DNA from: Caecibacter massiliensis
GTDB lineage: Bacteria; Bacillota; Negativicutes; Veillonellales; Megasphaeraceae
DNA: 64,000 nt
NCBI GenBank assembly: GCA_900095875.1
Contig: LT608311.1
Span: 1,240,001 to 1,304,000 of the forward strand
Reading direction: 5' to 3'
Shown: piece by piece, positions 32,171-40,596 of the stretch
Numbering within the stretch: position 1 is the stretch's first letter
How the letters are laid out: each line of letters starts with the position of its first letter
Position numbers and translations under genes: made by a program
Notes under the pieces: generated by a model
Database searches by the model: none
What the model was told of the DNA's origin: nothing
Seen by the model: the letters and a program-made list of their open reading frames with translations, nothing else

Positions 32171-32259
32171 AAAAAAATCCTGGAAAGCGGTTGTTTTTTA
32201 GAGTTCTTTTGTGTAATATAAGATACAGACTTTTTTTGTAATACTGCAGGAGGAAAGAC

Positions 32260-32784
32260 ATGTTTTATGGATTAGACTGGCAGCTTATTTATCTGGCTGC
32301 CGCCGGCGCTGTGGGAGTGCTGTTGCTGCTGCTGCTCATCTACATTGGCATACTGACCCACCGCATGGGCAAACTCAAAGAAAAATATGAGTTTTTTATG
32401 CAGGATGAAACGGGCAAAAGTGTAGAAGCCAAGCTGCATGAAGATGTTGCCCGGCTGCACGATTTGCAGGATTCACTGGAACTCATCCACAAGACCCAGA
32501 AAGATATCATGGCCGTGCAGAACCACTGTTTCCGCAAAATCGGCTTTGTCAAATACAATGCCTTTGACAATATTGGCAACAATCTGAGTTTTGCCTTTAC
32601 GGTGCTCGACGGCAAGAACGACGGTTTCTGTCTTTCCAGTGTTTACGGTCGTAACGAATCCCGCATTTTCGCCAAGCCGATCGTCGATGGCAAGTGCCTG
32701 TATGGCATGAGTGAAGAAGAAAAAGAAAGTCTGGATAACGCCCTGCAGTATACGGGTACGCTGGATACGGTACAAAAGGATTAA
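32260..32784 (+). CDS. DUF4446 family membrane-anchored protein
   Basis: 174 aa: one N-terminal membrane helix (about 8-32), a coiled-coil stretch, then IGFVKYNAFDNIGNNLSFAFTVLDGKNDGF, the DUF4446 signature. The family is usually encoded just downstream of parB in Firmicutes, as here, but its function is unknown. GCAGGAGG lies upstream of the ATG. Confidence 0.88.
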   Translation: MFYGLDWQLIYLAAAGAVGVLLLLLLIYIGILTHRMGKLKEKYEFFMQDETGKSVEAKLHEDVARLHDLQDSLELIHKTQKDIMAVQNHCFRKIGFVKYNAFDNIGNNLSFAFTVLDGKNDGFCLSSVYGRNESRIFAKPIVDGKCLYGMSEEEKESLDNALQYTGTLDTVQKD

Positions 32785-32798
32785 AGAGGGGACTATAT

Positions 32799-33743
32799 TT
32801 GAATTTTCAGGATTTTCTTGCGCGTTTGAAACAACGTGCTGCTGGTATGGCCGGCCATGCTTCCTGCCTCAGGCGTACAGAGCCGCTGGTCATCACACCG
32901 GGACAGTATAAAAAGATACTGGCAGCGGTCATCGCAGGCGTTGTCGTCATTGCTGCCGGACTGTGCATCGGTATATATGAATTTATTTCGCTGCAGCACA
33001 TGAAGGAACAGAACGCGCTTCACGAACAACAGCTGGAACTGATGCGGGAAAAAACGGCATCGCTCCAGGAAAAAATGGATAAGATGGATGCCCTCGACCA
33101 GGAGCTGCGGCAGATGGTCAAGGGGGCAGGTACGGGTGACAGCCCAAAAGGTGAAGGTGGCGTAGCAGGACAGCAGAAGAAATCACCGGACGTTTCTCAT
33201 GCTGACTACAACGACCTGCTCCATGCCACCTCCCGGCTGGAAACCAAAACAAATGCCCGCATCATCAGTTTCATTACGCTTAAGACCGTGCTCAGTGATA
33301 CGGCCGGTCAGCAGGTCCGGGAGATGCAGCAGATTTCCAAGAAATACCAGGCTTCGAATTATCCGTCTATCTGGCCGGTCAACGGTACGATTACGTCGAA
33401 CTTCGGCTACCGGGGCAATCCCATTGGCGGTGGTACCGGCTATCATGAAGGACTGGATATTGCCGTCGATTACGGGACACCTGTACGGGCTACGGCTTCG
33501 GGAAAAGTCACCATGGCCGGATGGGTCGATGGCTATGGCAATCTCGTAGAAATCGACCACGGCGGCGGATTCGTTACCCGCTACGGCCACAATTCGATGC
33601 TTCTGGTCGTCGTAGGCCAGGAAGTCAGGACGGGCGATATCGTCGCTCTGGCAGGCAGTACGGGACGCAGTACGGGGCCGCATTGCCACTATGAAGTACG
33701 AGTCAACGGCACTCCGACGGATCCGTTGCTGTTTTTACCATAA
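32799..33743 (+). CDS. M23 family (LytM) peptidoglycan endopeptidase
   Basis: 314 aa. An N-terminal cytoplasmic stretch, a membrane helix (about 44-64), a coiled coil (about 68-110), then the LytM domain with the zinc motifs HEGLDIAVD and HCHYEV. Such proteins cut peptide cross-links in the wall or, when degenerate, activate amidases; the metal ligands appear complete here. It starts with TTG, six bases after AGAGGGGA, 14 nt downstream of the DUF4446 gene. Its transcript ends at 33760-33801. Confidence 0.9.
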   Translation: MNFQDFLARLKQRAAGMAGHASCLRRTEPLVITPGQYKKILAAVIAGVVVIAAGLCIGIYEFISLQHMKEQNALHEQQLELMREKTASLQEKMDKMDALDQELRQMVKGAGTGDSPKGEGGVAGQQKKSPDVSHADYNDLLHATSRLETKTNARIISFITLKTVLSDTAGQQVREMQQISKKYQASNYPSIWPVNGTITSNFGYRGNPIGGGTGYHEGLDIAVDYGTPVRATASGKVTMAGWVDGYGNLVEIDHGGGFVTRYGHNSMLLVVVGQEVRTGDIVALAGSTGRSTGPHCHYEVRVNGTPTDPLLFLP

Positions 33744-33759
33744 TTCATCATAGGAAGAT

Positions 33760-33801
33760 AAAACAGGGGGGAACGGATGGACGGGACCGCCCTGTTTTTT
33801 T
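33760..33801 (+). terminator. Intrinsic terminator after the M23 gene
   Basis: AAAACAGGG pairs with CCCTGTTTT, followed by further T's. Confidence 0.65.
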
Positions 33802-33821
33802 ATGAAAAGGAGACACATGCT

Positions 33822-35009
33822 ATGAAACGTATCAGCACCCTGCTGGCGGCAGGCCTATGCCTGCTGTCCCTGGCTTTCCTGGCCTCAGGATGCAGCAAAC
33901 AGGCACCACAGGCCGTTCAGCGCCAAGAAGTGCTGATTGGCACCAATCTCTCCCTCACCGGCCCTGGCGAAGCATACTGCCGTTCAACAGAACAGGGGGT
34001 AGAGCTGGCCAGGGATATACTGAATGAGCAGGGTGGACTTCTGGGTAAGGAGGTCAATCTGGTCACGGTCGATAATCATGGCAAGGCTGATGATGCAGCT
34101 ATGGCGGTGCAGCAGTTATCGACACGCCACGTCAGTGCCATTATCGGTCCCAACATGACAGCCTGTGCGGCGGCAGTCATGCAGCCAGCGGAAGCGCTGC
34201 GCATTCCCGTAGTCAGTCCGGCCTGTACTGATCCGGATATTACCGTCGATGCCAAATCGCGGCAGGTATACCAGTATATGTTCCGGGCCACGTTCATCGA
34301 TCCTTATCAGGCCCGGGCTATGGGCGAATATGCCATGGAAAATCTTCACGTGACCCGGTCGGCTGTCCTATACAACGGAGAGAGCTCTTATTCTAAAGGG
34401 CTGGCTGAGTTTTACCGCAGTACCATAGAAGCCCGTGGCGGTACCGTTACGGCATTTGTCGATCTGGCTGATCATGACGGCAATCTGGCGGCGGCACTCG
34501 ACGCCGTGCGGCAGGATCCGGGCCAGGCCGTGTATGTACCACTCTATGATAAAAAGGCGCGGGAAGTGATTGTCCTCGCCCGTTCATCCGGTATGACGAC
34601 TCCCCTTTTGGGGGCTGATGGCTGGAACGGTCCGGCTCTTGCCAAAAACGTGGATCCGGCATACCTGACAAATCTGGTATATACCGATCATTATGCCAAT
34701 GATGTCCACGAAAAAACGGCAGAAACCTTTGCTGAACGGTATTATGAAAAATACGGAGAATGGCCGGACAGCTATGCGGCGCTGGGCTACGATTCTCTCA
34801 TGATGATCGCCGAAGCCATCCGCCGCGGTAATTCCGACAAACCGCAGCAGATAGCCCAGGAACTGGCTAAAACGATTGATTTTACGGGAGCGACGGGACA
34901 CATCATCCTTGACTCCAATCACGATGCCATCAAAGCCGTATTCATCCTCACCTTCTGGGAAGGGGAACCGGCCCTTCTGGAAAAGCAGCCGGCGGTCAAT
35001 ATACAATAG
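33822..35009 (+). CDS. Branched-chain amino acid type ABC substrate-binding lipoprotein (orphan)
   Basis: 395 aa. Lipoprotein signal (FLASGCSK, lipidated Cys near residue 25) and a periplasmic-binding type I domain with IGTNLSLTGPGEAYC, GVELARDILNEQGGLLGKEV and a C-terminal TGATGHIILD, as in LivJ/LivK-like receptors. It would capture amino acids or related ligands outside the membrane. AAAAGGAGAC precedes ATG 33822. No liv permease or ATPase genes are adjacent. The ligand is not evident. Confidence 0.88.
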   Translation: MKRISTLLAAGLCLLSLAFLASGCSKQAPQAVQRQEVLIGTNLSLTGPGEAYCRSTEQGVELARDILNEQGGLLGKEVNLVTVDNHGKADDAAMAVQQLSTRHVSAIIGPNMTACAAAVMQPAEALRIPVVSPACTDPDITVDAKSRQVYQYMFRATFIDPYQARAMGEYAMENLHVTRSAVLYNGESSYSKGLAEFYRSTIEARGGTVTAFVDLADHDGNLAAALDAVRQDPGQAVYVPLYDKKAREVIVLARSSGMTTPLLGADGWNGPALAKNVDPAYLTNLVYTDHYANDVHEKTAETFAERYYEKYGEWPDSYAALGYDSLMMIAEAIRRGNSDKPQQIAQELAKTIDFTGATGHIILDSNHDAIKAVFILTFWEGEPALLEKQPAVNIQ

Positions 35010-35062
35010 CTGAAAGGCATAGGGCTCATGTAAAATTGCCATACAGATATTCTCAAAAAATA

Positions 35063-35224
35063 TTTACAAATGAGAATTAAGATGATACTATATGCGTAAA
35101 GAACAGACTGCACAAGCGGTCGGGCGCAAGCAGCAGGCAGGACCTGCGGGACTACATATAAGTAAGGATATGCGGTTCCGCAGGTCCTGTCTGATTATTT
35201 TCATAGACAAAGGAAGTTTTAATT
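35063..35224 (+). promoter_or_regulatory. Promoter and structured leader of the CDF exporter gene
   Basis: TTTACA (35063-35068) and TACTAT (35086-35091) are 17 nt apart, so transcription should start near 35098, giving a leader of about 127 nt. It contains the stem CAGGACCTGCGG/CCGCAGGTCCTG (35138-35149 with 35178-35189) followed by a moderately T-rich stretch. Its place before a metal exporter suggests attenuation, possibly a metal riboswitch. The family is not identified. Confidence 0.45.
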
Positions 35225-36091
35225 ATGACGACAGATGAAATAACACTCAAACGCCGTACGGCTTGTCTTTCCGTACTCAGCAATACTCTTCTGGTAATAG
35301 GTAAATTATCCATTGGAATCCTGACTGGCACAGTCAGTCTGATATCCGAAGCCATCCACTCCGGTGTCGATCTCCTCGCGGCTGCCATTGCCTGCCTGGC
35401 CGTGCGCAAATCCTGCCTGCCGCCAGATCAGGATCACGACTATGGCCACGGTAAAGTGGAAAATGTCTCAGCCGCCTTTGAATCCCTGCTGATTATCGTG
35501 GCGGCTCTGAGTATCCTCTACGAAGCGGTGGGCAAATTTTTCCATCCCCAGGTGCCGGAATCACTGAATCTGGCTATTGTCATCATGCTGGCATCCAGCC
35601 TGATCAATGCCATCGTGTCTGCCCGGTTGTATTATGTCGGGGAAAAGACCGGCTCGGAAGCACTGAAGGCCGATGGCATGCATCTGCGGGCTGATGTTTG
35701 GACGTCAGCTGCCGTCATGGCCGGTATCTTTCTCATGAAAGTCACGGGCTGGGCTATCCTGGATCCGCTCATCGCCTGCCTCGTCGCTTTGGGGATTCTC
35801 CGCGTCGGATACAAGATGTGCCGCCGCAGTTATGACGATTTGACAGACGCGTCGCTCAGTGATGACGAAGAATCGAAAATCGGCCATATCATCATGGAAA
35901 CTCCGGGAGTCAAAGGATATCATCATCTGCGTACCCGCATTTCCGGATCGGAAACCATTATGGATTTTCATCTGGAACTGGACCGCACACTTCCCCTGTC
36001 CCAGGCTCATGCTATTTCCGATAAGGTAGAATCGGCATTGCAAAAAAAATACGGGCCCTGTGATCCTATGATTCACCTGGACCCGAGATAA
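35225..36091 (+). CDS. Cation diffusion facilitator (CDF) family metal exporter
   Basis: 288 aa with six membrane helices and a C-terminal cytoplasmic domain. The transport-site residues are present in helix 2 (SEAIHSGVD) and helix 5 (ADGMHLRADVW). The HDYGHGKVENVSA segment between helices 2 and 3 is typical of the family. It exports a divalent cation (Mn, Fe, Zn or Co/Ni) in exchange for protons. The leader upstream looks regulated. It is convergent with the YgjP-like gene. Confidence 0.92.
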   Translation: MTTDEITLKRRTACLSVLSNTLLVIGKLSIGILTGTVSLISEAIHSGVDLLAAAIACLAVRKSCLPPDQDHDYGHGKVENVSAAFESLLIIVAALSILYEAVGKFFHPQVPESLNLAIVIMLASSLINAIVSARLYYVGEKTGSEALKADGMHLRADVWTSAAVMAGIFLMKVTGWAILDPLIACLVALGILRVGYKMCRRSYDDLTDASLSDDEESKIGHIIMETPGVKGYHHLRTRISGSETIMDFHLELDRTLPLSQAHAISDKVESALQKKYGPCDPMIHLDPR

Positions 36092-36101
36092 CCGGATATA
36101 T

Positions 36102-36821
36102 TCAGATGTTGCAGTACGGAGCGTATCGTACCAGTTCCTGCCGCCAGACTTTCCAGTCGGGCATGAAGCGGTTCATCCAGCCATAAAAACGGGATGAATG
36201 ATTGCATTCCAGGAAGTGGCATAATTCATGAAGGACGACCTGGTCGATACAGCCATCGGGCATGACCGCCAGATAGGTGTTAAGACTGATCCGCTTTCTG
36301 GCCGGCGTACAGGAACCCCAGCGGGAGCGCATCCGCCGCAGGGTGACCGTGGGAAGGGGAACTCCGTATGGCTGGAGCCGGGGATAGATACGGGCTATAC
36401 TGGCAGCAAATAAAGTACCTGCCTGCTGGCGCAGGTATTGGTGATAGAGATGGGCCCGTTGGCTCTCTTCATCGCTATGAGACGTTTCCATGTACAGGAT
36501 GTCTCCTTTTTCATATACCTTTCCAGCAGGGCCGGGGACGACGCGGAGTGTCAGCGGACGGCCATGAATATACAGGACATCGCCGGTATTCAGTCTGAAT
36601 ACCGGCTTTTTTTCTATCTGGGAAAGCGTTTTTACGATGAACGGTGTTTCCCGGAGCAGAAAGGCATCAATCCGGTCTTTGGAGACAAATGAAGGGGCCG
36701 ATACATGGATGGATCCATCGAGGCGGATGCGGAGATTGATGTTTTTGACAGCTTTCCGGGTCAGTTCATAAGAAAAAGAAAGAGTGCCGTTTTGGAAATG
36801 GCATTGGGCAGAACGTGGCAT
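36102..36821 (-). CDS. YgjP/M48-type metal-dependent hydrolase (DUF45)
   Basis: 239 aa. RRMRSRWGSCTPARKRISLN and the zinc motif VVLHELCHFLECNHSSRFY (HELxH with a third His) identify the YgjP family of predicted zinc metallopeptidases. No substrate is established. The N-terminal half (INLRIRLDGSIHVSAP) is the conserved beta domain. It stands alone on the minus strand. Confidence 0.88.
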   Translation of the reverse strand: MPRSAQCHFQNGTLSFSYELTRKAVKNINLRIRLDGSIHVSAPSFVSKDRIDAFLLRETPFIVKTLSQIEKKPVFRLNTGDVLYIHGRPLTLRVVPGPAGKVYEKGDILYMETSHSDEESQRAHLYHQYLRQQAGTLFAASIARIYPRLQPYGVPLPTVTLRRMRSRWGSCTPARKRISLNTYLAVMPDGCIDQVVLHELCHFLECNHSSRFYGWMNRFMPDWKVWRQELVRYAPYCNI

Positions 36822-37009
36822 AATGACTCCTTTTGGCAGGTCCGGTATAGAGATGATGTCCGCCCTGCGCTTTTCATACTTCCTCTACTTTATACTGAAA
36901 TACTCCGTTTGTCCATAGGAGGATAGGTTGCTTTTAACCGTCAGGTGTGGTATGTTGAACGTGATGCCGCGTTATGCGGCTGCTTCTTCTGTAGAAAGGT
37001 ATGTACATT

Positions 37010-37564
37010 ATGTTAGACTTTACGGCAATTGATTTTGAAACAGCCAATAAATATGCCAATAGTGCCTGCTCGCTGGCGGCGGTTACCATGCATGACGGAC
37101 AGTGCGTCCGCGAAGGATACACGCTCATTCGTCCGCCCTTTATGGTATTTTCCCCTGATAATGTTCGCATCCACGGCATTACTCCCGACCAGGTGGCACA
37201 CAAACCTCAGTTTGACCGGCTTTGGCCGTCCGTGCGGCTTCATCTGGAAGGACGCATCCTGGTCGCACACTACGCCGTCTTTGATACGCGGGTCCTGCGC
37301 AGTCTTCTCAAAACGTATCACCTGGAAAAGCCACAGGCCTCCTATGCCTGCACCGTCGAAATTTCACGCCGCGTCTGGCCGGATCTGCCCAACCACAAGC
37401 TGGATACGGTAGCGAACTTCCTGGGATATACCTTCCACCATCATCAGGCGCTGGATGATGCCCGGGCCTGTGCCCTCATCGTCGTCAAGGCAGCCGAAGC
37501 CGTTGGAGCTTCGTCTATGGAAGAACTGCTCGATGCGACGCACCTCAAATTGAAAATACTATAG
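37010..37564 (+). CDS. DnaQ-like 3'-5' exonuclease domain protein
   Basis: 184 aa. DEDD-type exonuclease: motif I is FTAIDFETAN, motif II VAHYAVFDTRVL and motif III HHQALDDARACA. Stand-alone proteins of this type trim DNA or RNA 3' ends; the sequence resembles the exonuclease domain of PolC and its free homologues. ATG at 37010 gives 10 nt spacing from AAAGG; an ATG at 37001 is too close. Target not evident. Confidence 0.9.
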   Translation: MLDFTAIDFETANKYANSACSLAAVTMHDGQCVREGYTLIRPPFMVFSPDNVRIHGITPDQVAHKPQFDRLWPSVRLHLEGRILVAHYAVFDTRVLRSLLKTYHLEKPQASYACTVEISRRVWPDLPNHKLDTVANFLGYTFHHHQALDDARACALIVVKAAEAVGASSMEELLDATHLKLKIL

Positions 37565-37633
37565 TGGTGAAACGAAGAGTAATTAATTGGTACGATACCC
37601 ATCGGTTGTATTAAAAGCTTTAGAATAAATATA

Positions 37634-37691
37634 TTGACTAGTCAATTAAAAAGCGCTATGATATACAATGCTGATTAAATTGACTAGTCAA
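37634..37691 (+). promoter_or_regulatory. MFS-marR operon promoter with two MarR operators
   Basis: TTGACTAGTCAA occurs perfectly at 37634-37645 and 37680-37691. The first contains the -35 TTGACT; -10 TATGAT is at 37657-37662 with 17 nt spacing. Repressor on both sites would block the promoter on both sides of the start site. The MarR regulator at 38936 is the likely binder. Confidence 0.85.
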
Positions 37692-37712
37692 TATAGAGGA
37701 GAGGTTGAATTG

Positions 37713-38924
37713 ATGAAAGAAACATTATGGACTCGTGATTTTGTTGCCTTGGTTCTGGCCAACGGCTTTTTATTTGCTGGTTTTCATTTTCTCTTGCCGA
37801 CGATTACTCTGTATGCAGCCAGTTTAGGGGCGACGGGTGGGGAAATCGGTCTCATTGGTGGCATCTTTGGCTATTCGGCCATCTGCATACGCTTGTTTAC
37901 CGATGCGGGCGTCCAACATTTAGGAAAAAAGAAATGTCTTTACCTGGGGCTGGCTCTTTCTATTTTAGCGACGGTGTCGTATTATATGTTTAGCAGTATC
38001 CACGCCATCGTTGCGGCACGCATCCTTCACGGATTCGGCTTTGGCATGAGCACGACTTTTGCTGCTGCTATCGTCGCCGATATCATCCCGGCCAGCCGCC
38101 GCGGCGAAGGAATTGGCTATTTTGGATTGGGAAGTACGGTCATGATGGCACTGGCACCGGCTGTCGGTTTATTTTTACTCAGCGAAATCGGCCCGTCGGC
38201 ACTGTTTTTTTCGTCTGCTGCCGTTTCTTTTCTGGCTGTTCTGACTGCTGGGTTCTGCCATGCAGGCAGGAAGATACGTCGTGTAGAAGTGATAGAAAAG
38301 ACATCGTTACGTGATTGCATTTGTGAAACGGGTACGGGCCTTCCTTCTGTTTTGACGATTTTATTTGGAGCCGCCTATGGCAGTGTCAATACGTATATTG
38401 CTATGATGGCTGCTGAAGCACATATTGGAAATGCTGGCCTGTTCTTCATTGTGGGGACGCTGTTTGTCTTTATTTCCCGTCCTTTTGGCGGTCGCCTCCT
38501 CGACTCCAAGGGAGCCTTCGCCGTCATCGTGCCGGGATCTGTCTCATATTTGATTGGCTTATTGCTCATCATGGCAGCTCACTCGCTGACGGTCTTATTG
38601 GCTGCATCTGTCTTTTATGGCTTAGGTGCCGGCCTGCTGCTTCCGGCCCTGCTGACGTGGATTTTGAATATGGTCCGCCCGGAACGGCGCAGTTCCGCCA
38701 GTGCGACTTTTTATAATATGCTGGATATTGGTACCAGTACAGGCATCCTCGTCCTGGGTGTCGTTGCCGGGATGGTGGGCTATCGCAACATGTACTGGAG
38801 CGTAACGGCTCTCATGATCTGCTTTTCCGTCTTGTTCATGTTCTGCCATTACCGTTATGGTAATGATTGCATAGCCAGTCCCAAAGCGGTGAAAAGACCT
38901 GTTGCCGATATCCATAAAGATTGA
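37713..38924 (+). CDS. MFS efflux transporter
   Basis: 403 aa with 12 predicted helices. The motif between helices 2 and 3 (TDAGVQHLGKKKCLYLG) and RILHGFGFGMSTTFAAAIVADIIP fit drug/proton antiporters of the major facilitator superfamily. Start at ATG 37713, behind GGAGAGG; the frame extends upstream through an operator and is unlikely to be used there. It is co-transcribed with marR, a common arrangement for exporters of toxic or phenolic compounds. Substrate unknown. Confidence 0.87.
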   Translation: MKETLWTRDFVALVLANGFLFAGFHFLLPTITLYAASLGATGGEIGLIGGIFGYSAICIRLFTDAGVQHLGKKKCLYLGLALSILATVSYYMFSSIHAIVAARILHGFGFGMSTTFAAAIVADIIPASRRGEGIGYFGLGSTVMMALAPAVGLFLLSEIGPSALFFSSAAVSFLAVLTAGFCHAGRKIRRVEVIEKTSLRDCICETGTGLPSVLTILFGAAYGSVNTYIAMMAAEAHIGNAGLFFIVGTLFVFISRPFGGRLLDSKGAFAVIVPGSVSYLIGLLLIMAAHSLTVLLAASVFYGLGAGLLLPALLTWILNMVRPERRSSASATFYNMLDIGTSTGILVLGVVAGMVGYRNMYWSVTALMICFSVLFMFCHYRYGNDCIASPKAVKRPVADIHKD

Positions 38925-38935
38925 GAGGTATCATG

Positions 38936-39370
38936 ATGGATGTACGAGACCGGCAAGATGACGAACTGGTACGGCAATTATTCTGCACGACCCGGATTTT
39001 TTCCCGGACCTTAAATGGCTGTGTAGCTCCTCTGGGGCTGCATAGTTCGGAATGGATGGTCCTGAACCTTGTCCACTTGAACGGAGGTATTGCCCAGGCC
39101 GATTTAATCCGCTATTTTAAGGTGGAAGCGGCAGCGATTACGCGCACGTTGAGCCGCTTGGGAAAGAAAGGACTGATATGCCGGCACCCCCGGGAAAAGG
39201 GACGGGGTAAGTATATCGAATTGACAGACGCAGGCAGGGATTTGTTCGTCCAGGCGGAACCCTTTGTGATAGCGCACCGGAGACAGGCGTTGCAAGGACT
39301 GTCTCCAGAGGAACGAAAACTATTATTGACTTTGTGTGCAAAAGTACAAGCGGCTTTAGACGAAGTATAG
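38936..39370 (+). CDS. MarR-family transcriptional repressor
   Basis: 144 aa winged-helix regulator. LHSSEWMVLNLVHLNGGIAQADLIRYFKVEAAAITRTL is the DNA-binding domain and RHPREKGRGKYIELTDAG the wing. Start set at ATG 38936, 7 nt from AGAGG; ATG 38933 is possible. It follows the exporter gene by 11 nt, and two perfect palindromes at the operon promoter fit a self-repressing MarR released by the exported compound. Confidence 0.92.
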   Translation: MDVRDRQDDELVRQLFCTTRIFSRTLNGCVAPLGLHSSEWMVLNLVHLNGGIAQADLIRYFKVEAAAITRTLSRLGKKGLICRHPREKGRGKYIELTDAGRDLFVQAEPFVIAHRRQALQGLSPEERKLLLTLCAKVQAALDEV

Positions 39371-39423
39371 TATATATTTTTAGCATATAGGTAGTACATC
39401 TATACTGATTTTCCATAGATAGC

Positions 39424-39452
39424 TTACAAATTGCCCGACGCATGCTTATAAT
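39424..39452 (+). promoter_or_regulatory. Promoter of the hydroxyacid dehydrogenase gene
   Basis: TTACAA (39424-39429) and TATAAT (39447-39452), 17 nt apart. Confidence 0.65.
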
Positions 39453-39488
39453 AAAATCAGATATTGCCTATGATGAAAGGGGATTTTT

Positions 39489-40439
39489 ATGATGAAGATT
39501 GTCTTATTGGAATCGTTAGGTATCAGTCAGGAATTACTTGATTCGTATGTAAAACCTCTGAAAGAAAAAGGCTATGAATTCGCCGCGTATGAACGCAATG
39601 ATGACCCGGCCGTCCAGATCGAAGAAGCAAAGGATGCCGATATCCTCATCATCGCCAATATGCCTTTGAAGGCAGAAGTCATCAACGCCTGTCCGAAATT
39701 GAAATATATTGACGTGGCCTTTACGGGTGTCGATCATGTTGCTCTCGATGCTGCCAAAGCCAAGGGCATTAAGGTCAGCAATGCATCCGGCTATTCGACT
39801 GTTGCCGTAGCCGAATTGACCATTGCCATGATGCTCGATCTGCTCCGCCGCGTACCTCAGGTCGATGCAGCCTGCCGTGCTGGCGGTACGAAAGCCGGTC
39901 TCGTCGGCAATGAATTGGAAGGTAAGACAGTCGCTCTTGTCGGTACTGGTCATATCGGCCATCGCGTCGCCGAACTGGTCCATGCTTTTGGTGCCAAAGT
40001 TATCGCCTATAACGGATTTTCCCATAAAGCCGATACGGACCTGATTACCTACCTGCCCATGAAAGAAATGATGGAACAGGCCGATATCGTCAGCCTCCAT
40101 TGTCCGGTTACAGACCAATCGAAGGGCCTGATCAATAAAGAAACTCTCTCTTACATGAAACCGACGGCATTCCTCATCAATGAAGCCCGTGGCCCTGTCG
40201 TCGTATCCCAGGACCTGGCAGATGCACTGAACAGCGGTAAAATCGCCGGCGCCGGCATCGACGTCTTTGAAAAGGAACCACCACTGGATACGAATCACCC
40301 GCTGCTCCACTCCAAGAACACTATTGTCACGCCGCACGTCGCCTTTGCAACGGCAGAATCCATGGCCAAACGGGCCGTCATCGTCTTTGATAATATCGAT
40401 GCGTACTTGGCCGGGAATCAGAAGAATATTATTCTCTAA
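39489..40439 (+). CDS. D-isomer specific 2-hydroxyacid dehydrogenase
   Basis: 316 aa, NAD-dependent. VALVGTGHIGHRVAEL is the cofactor loop; the catalytic Arg (INEARGPVV), Glu (DVFEKEPP) and His (TPHVAF) are all present. It interconverts a 2-oxoacid and a D-2-hydroxyacid in the cytoplasm; lactate, glycerate or a branched-chain acid are possible. AAAGGGGA precedes two adjacent ATGs (39489, 39492). Single gene with its own promoter and strong terminator, next to hexuronate genes. Confidence 0.9.
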   Translation: MMKIVLLESLGISQELLDSYVKPLKEKGYEFAAYERNDDPAVQIEEAKDADILIIANMPLKAEVINACPKLKYIDVAFTGVDHVALDAAKAKGIKVSNASGYSTVAVAELTIAMMLDLLRRVPQVDAACRAGGTKAGLVGNELEGKTVALVGTGHIGHRVAELVHAFGAKVIAYNGFSHKADTDLITYLPMKEMMEQADIVSLHCPVTDQSKGLINKETLSYMKPTAFLINEARGPVVVSQDLADALNSGKIAGAGIDVFEKEPPLDTNHPLLHSKNTIVTPHVAFATAESMAKRAVIVFDNIDAYLAGNQKNIIL

Positions 40440-40454
40440 AGAGATACGTTTAGG

Positions 40455-40490
40455 CAGACGGATGCAGAAATAGCATCCGTCTGTTTTTTT
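40455..40490 (+). terminator. Strong intrinsic terminator
   Basis: CAGACGGATGC pairs perfectly with GCATCCGTCTG, followed by seven T. Confidence 0.92.
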
Positions 40491-40552
40491 CTTTCTTTTC
40501 TATTGTCACAGCCTTTCTAGTATGGTAGCATTTAACAAAGATAAGAAATAAT

Positions 40553-40570
40553 AAACAGTATATACTGTTT
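40553..40570. promoter_or_regulatory. Perfect 18-bp palindrome upstream of uxuA, likely operator
   Basis: AAACAGTATATACTGTTT lies 27 nt ahead of the uxuA start codon, within the leader or promoter. It fits a dimeric repressor of the hexuronate genes; the regulator is not identified. Confidence 0.75.
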
Positions 40571-40596
40571 CTGTAGTTTTTGAGGAGGCTATTCAT

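Noticed and set aside
34345-34353. TTCACGTGA as a fourth parS
   Set aside because: Only the inner core matches; both outer flanks differ from TGTTTCACGTGAAACA and it lies inside a lipoprotein gene.
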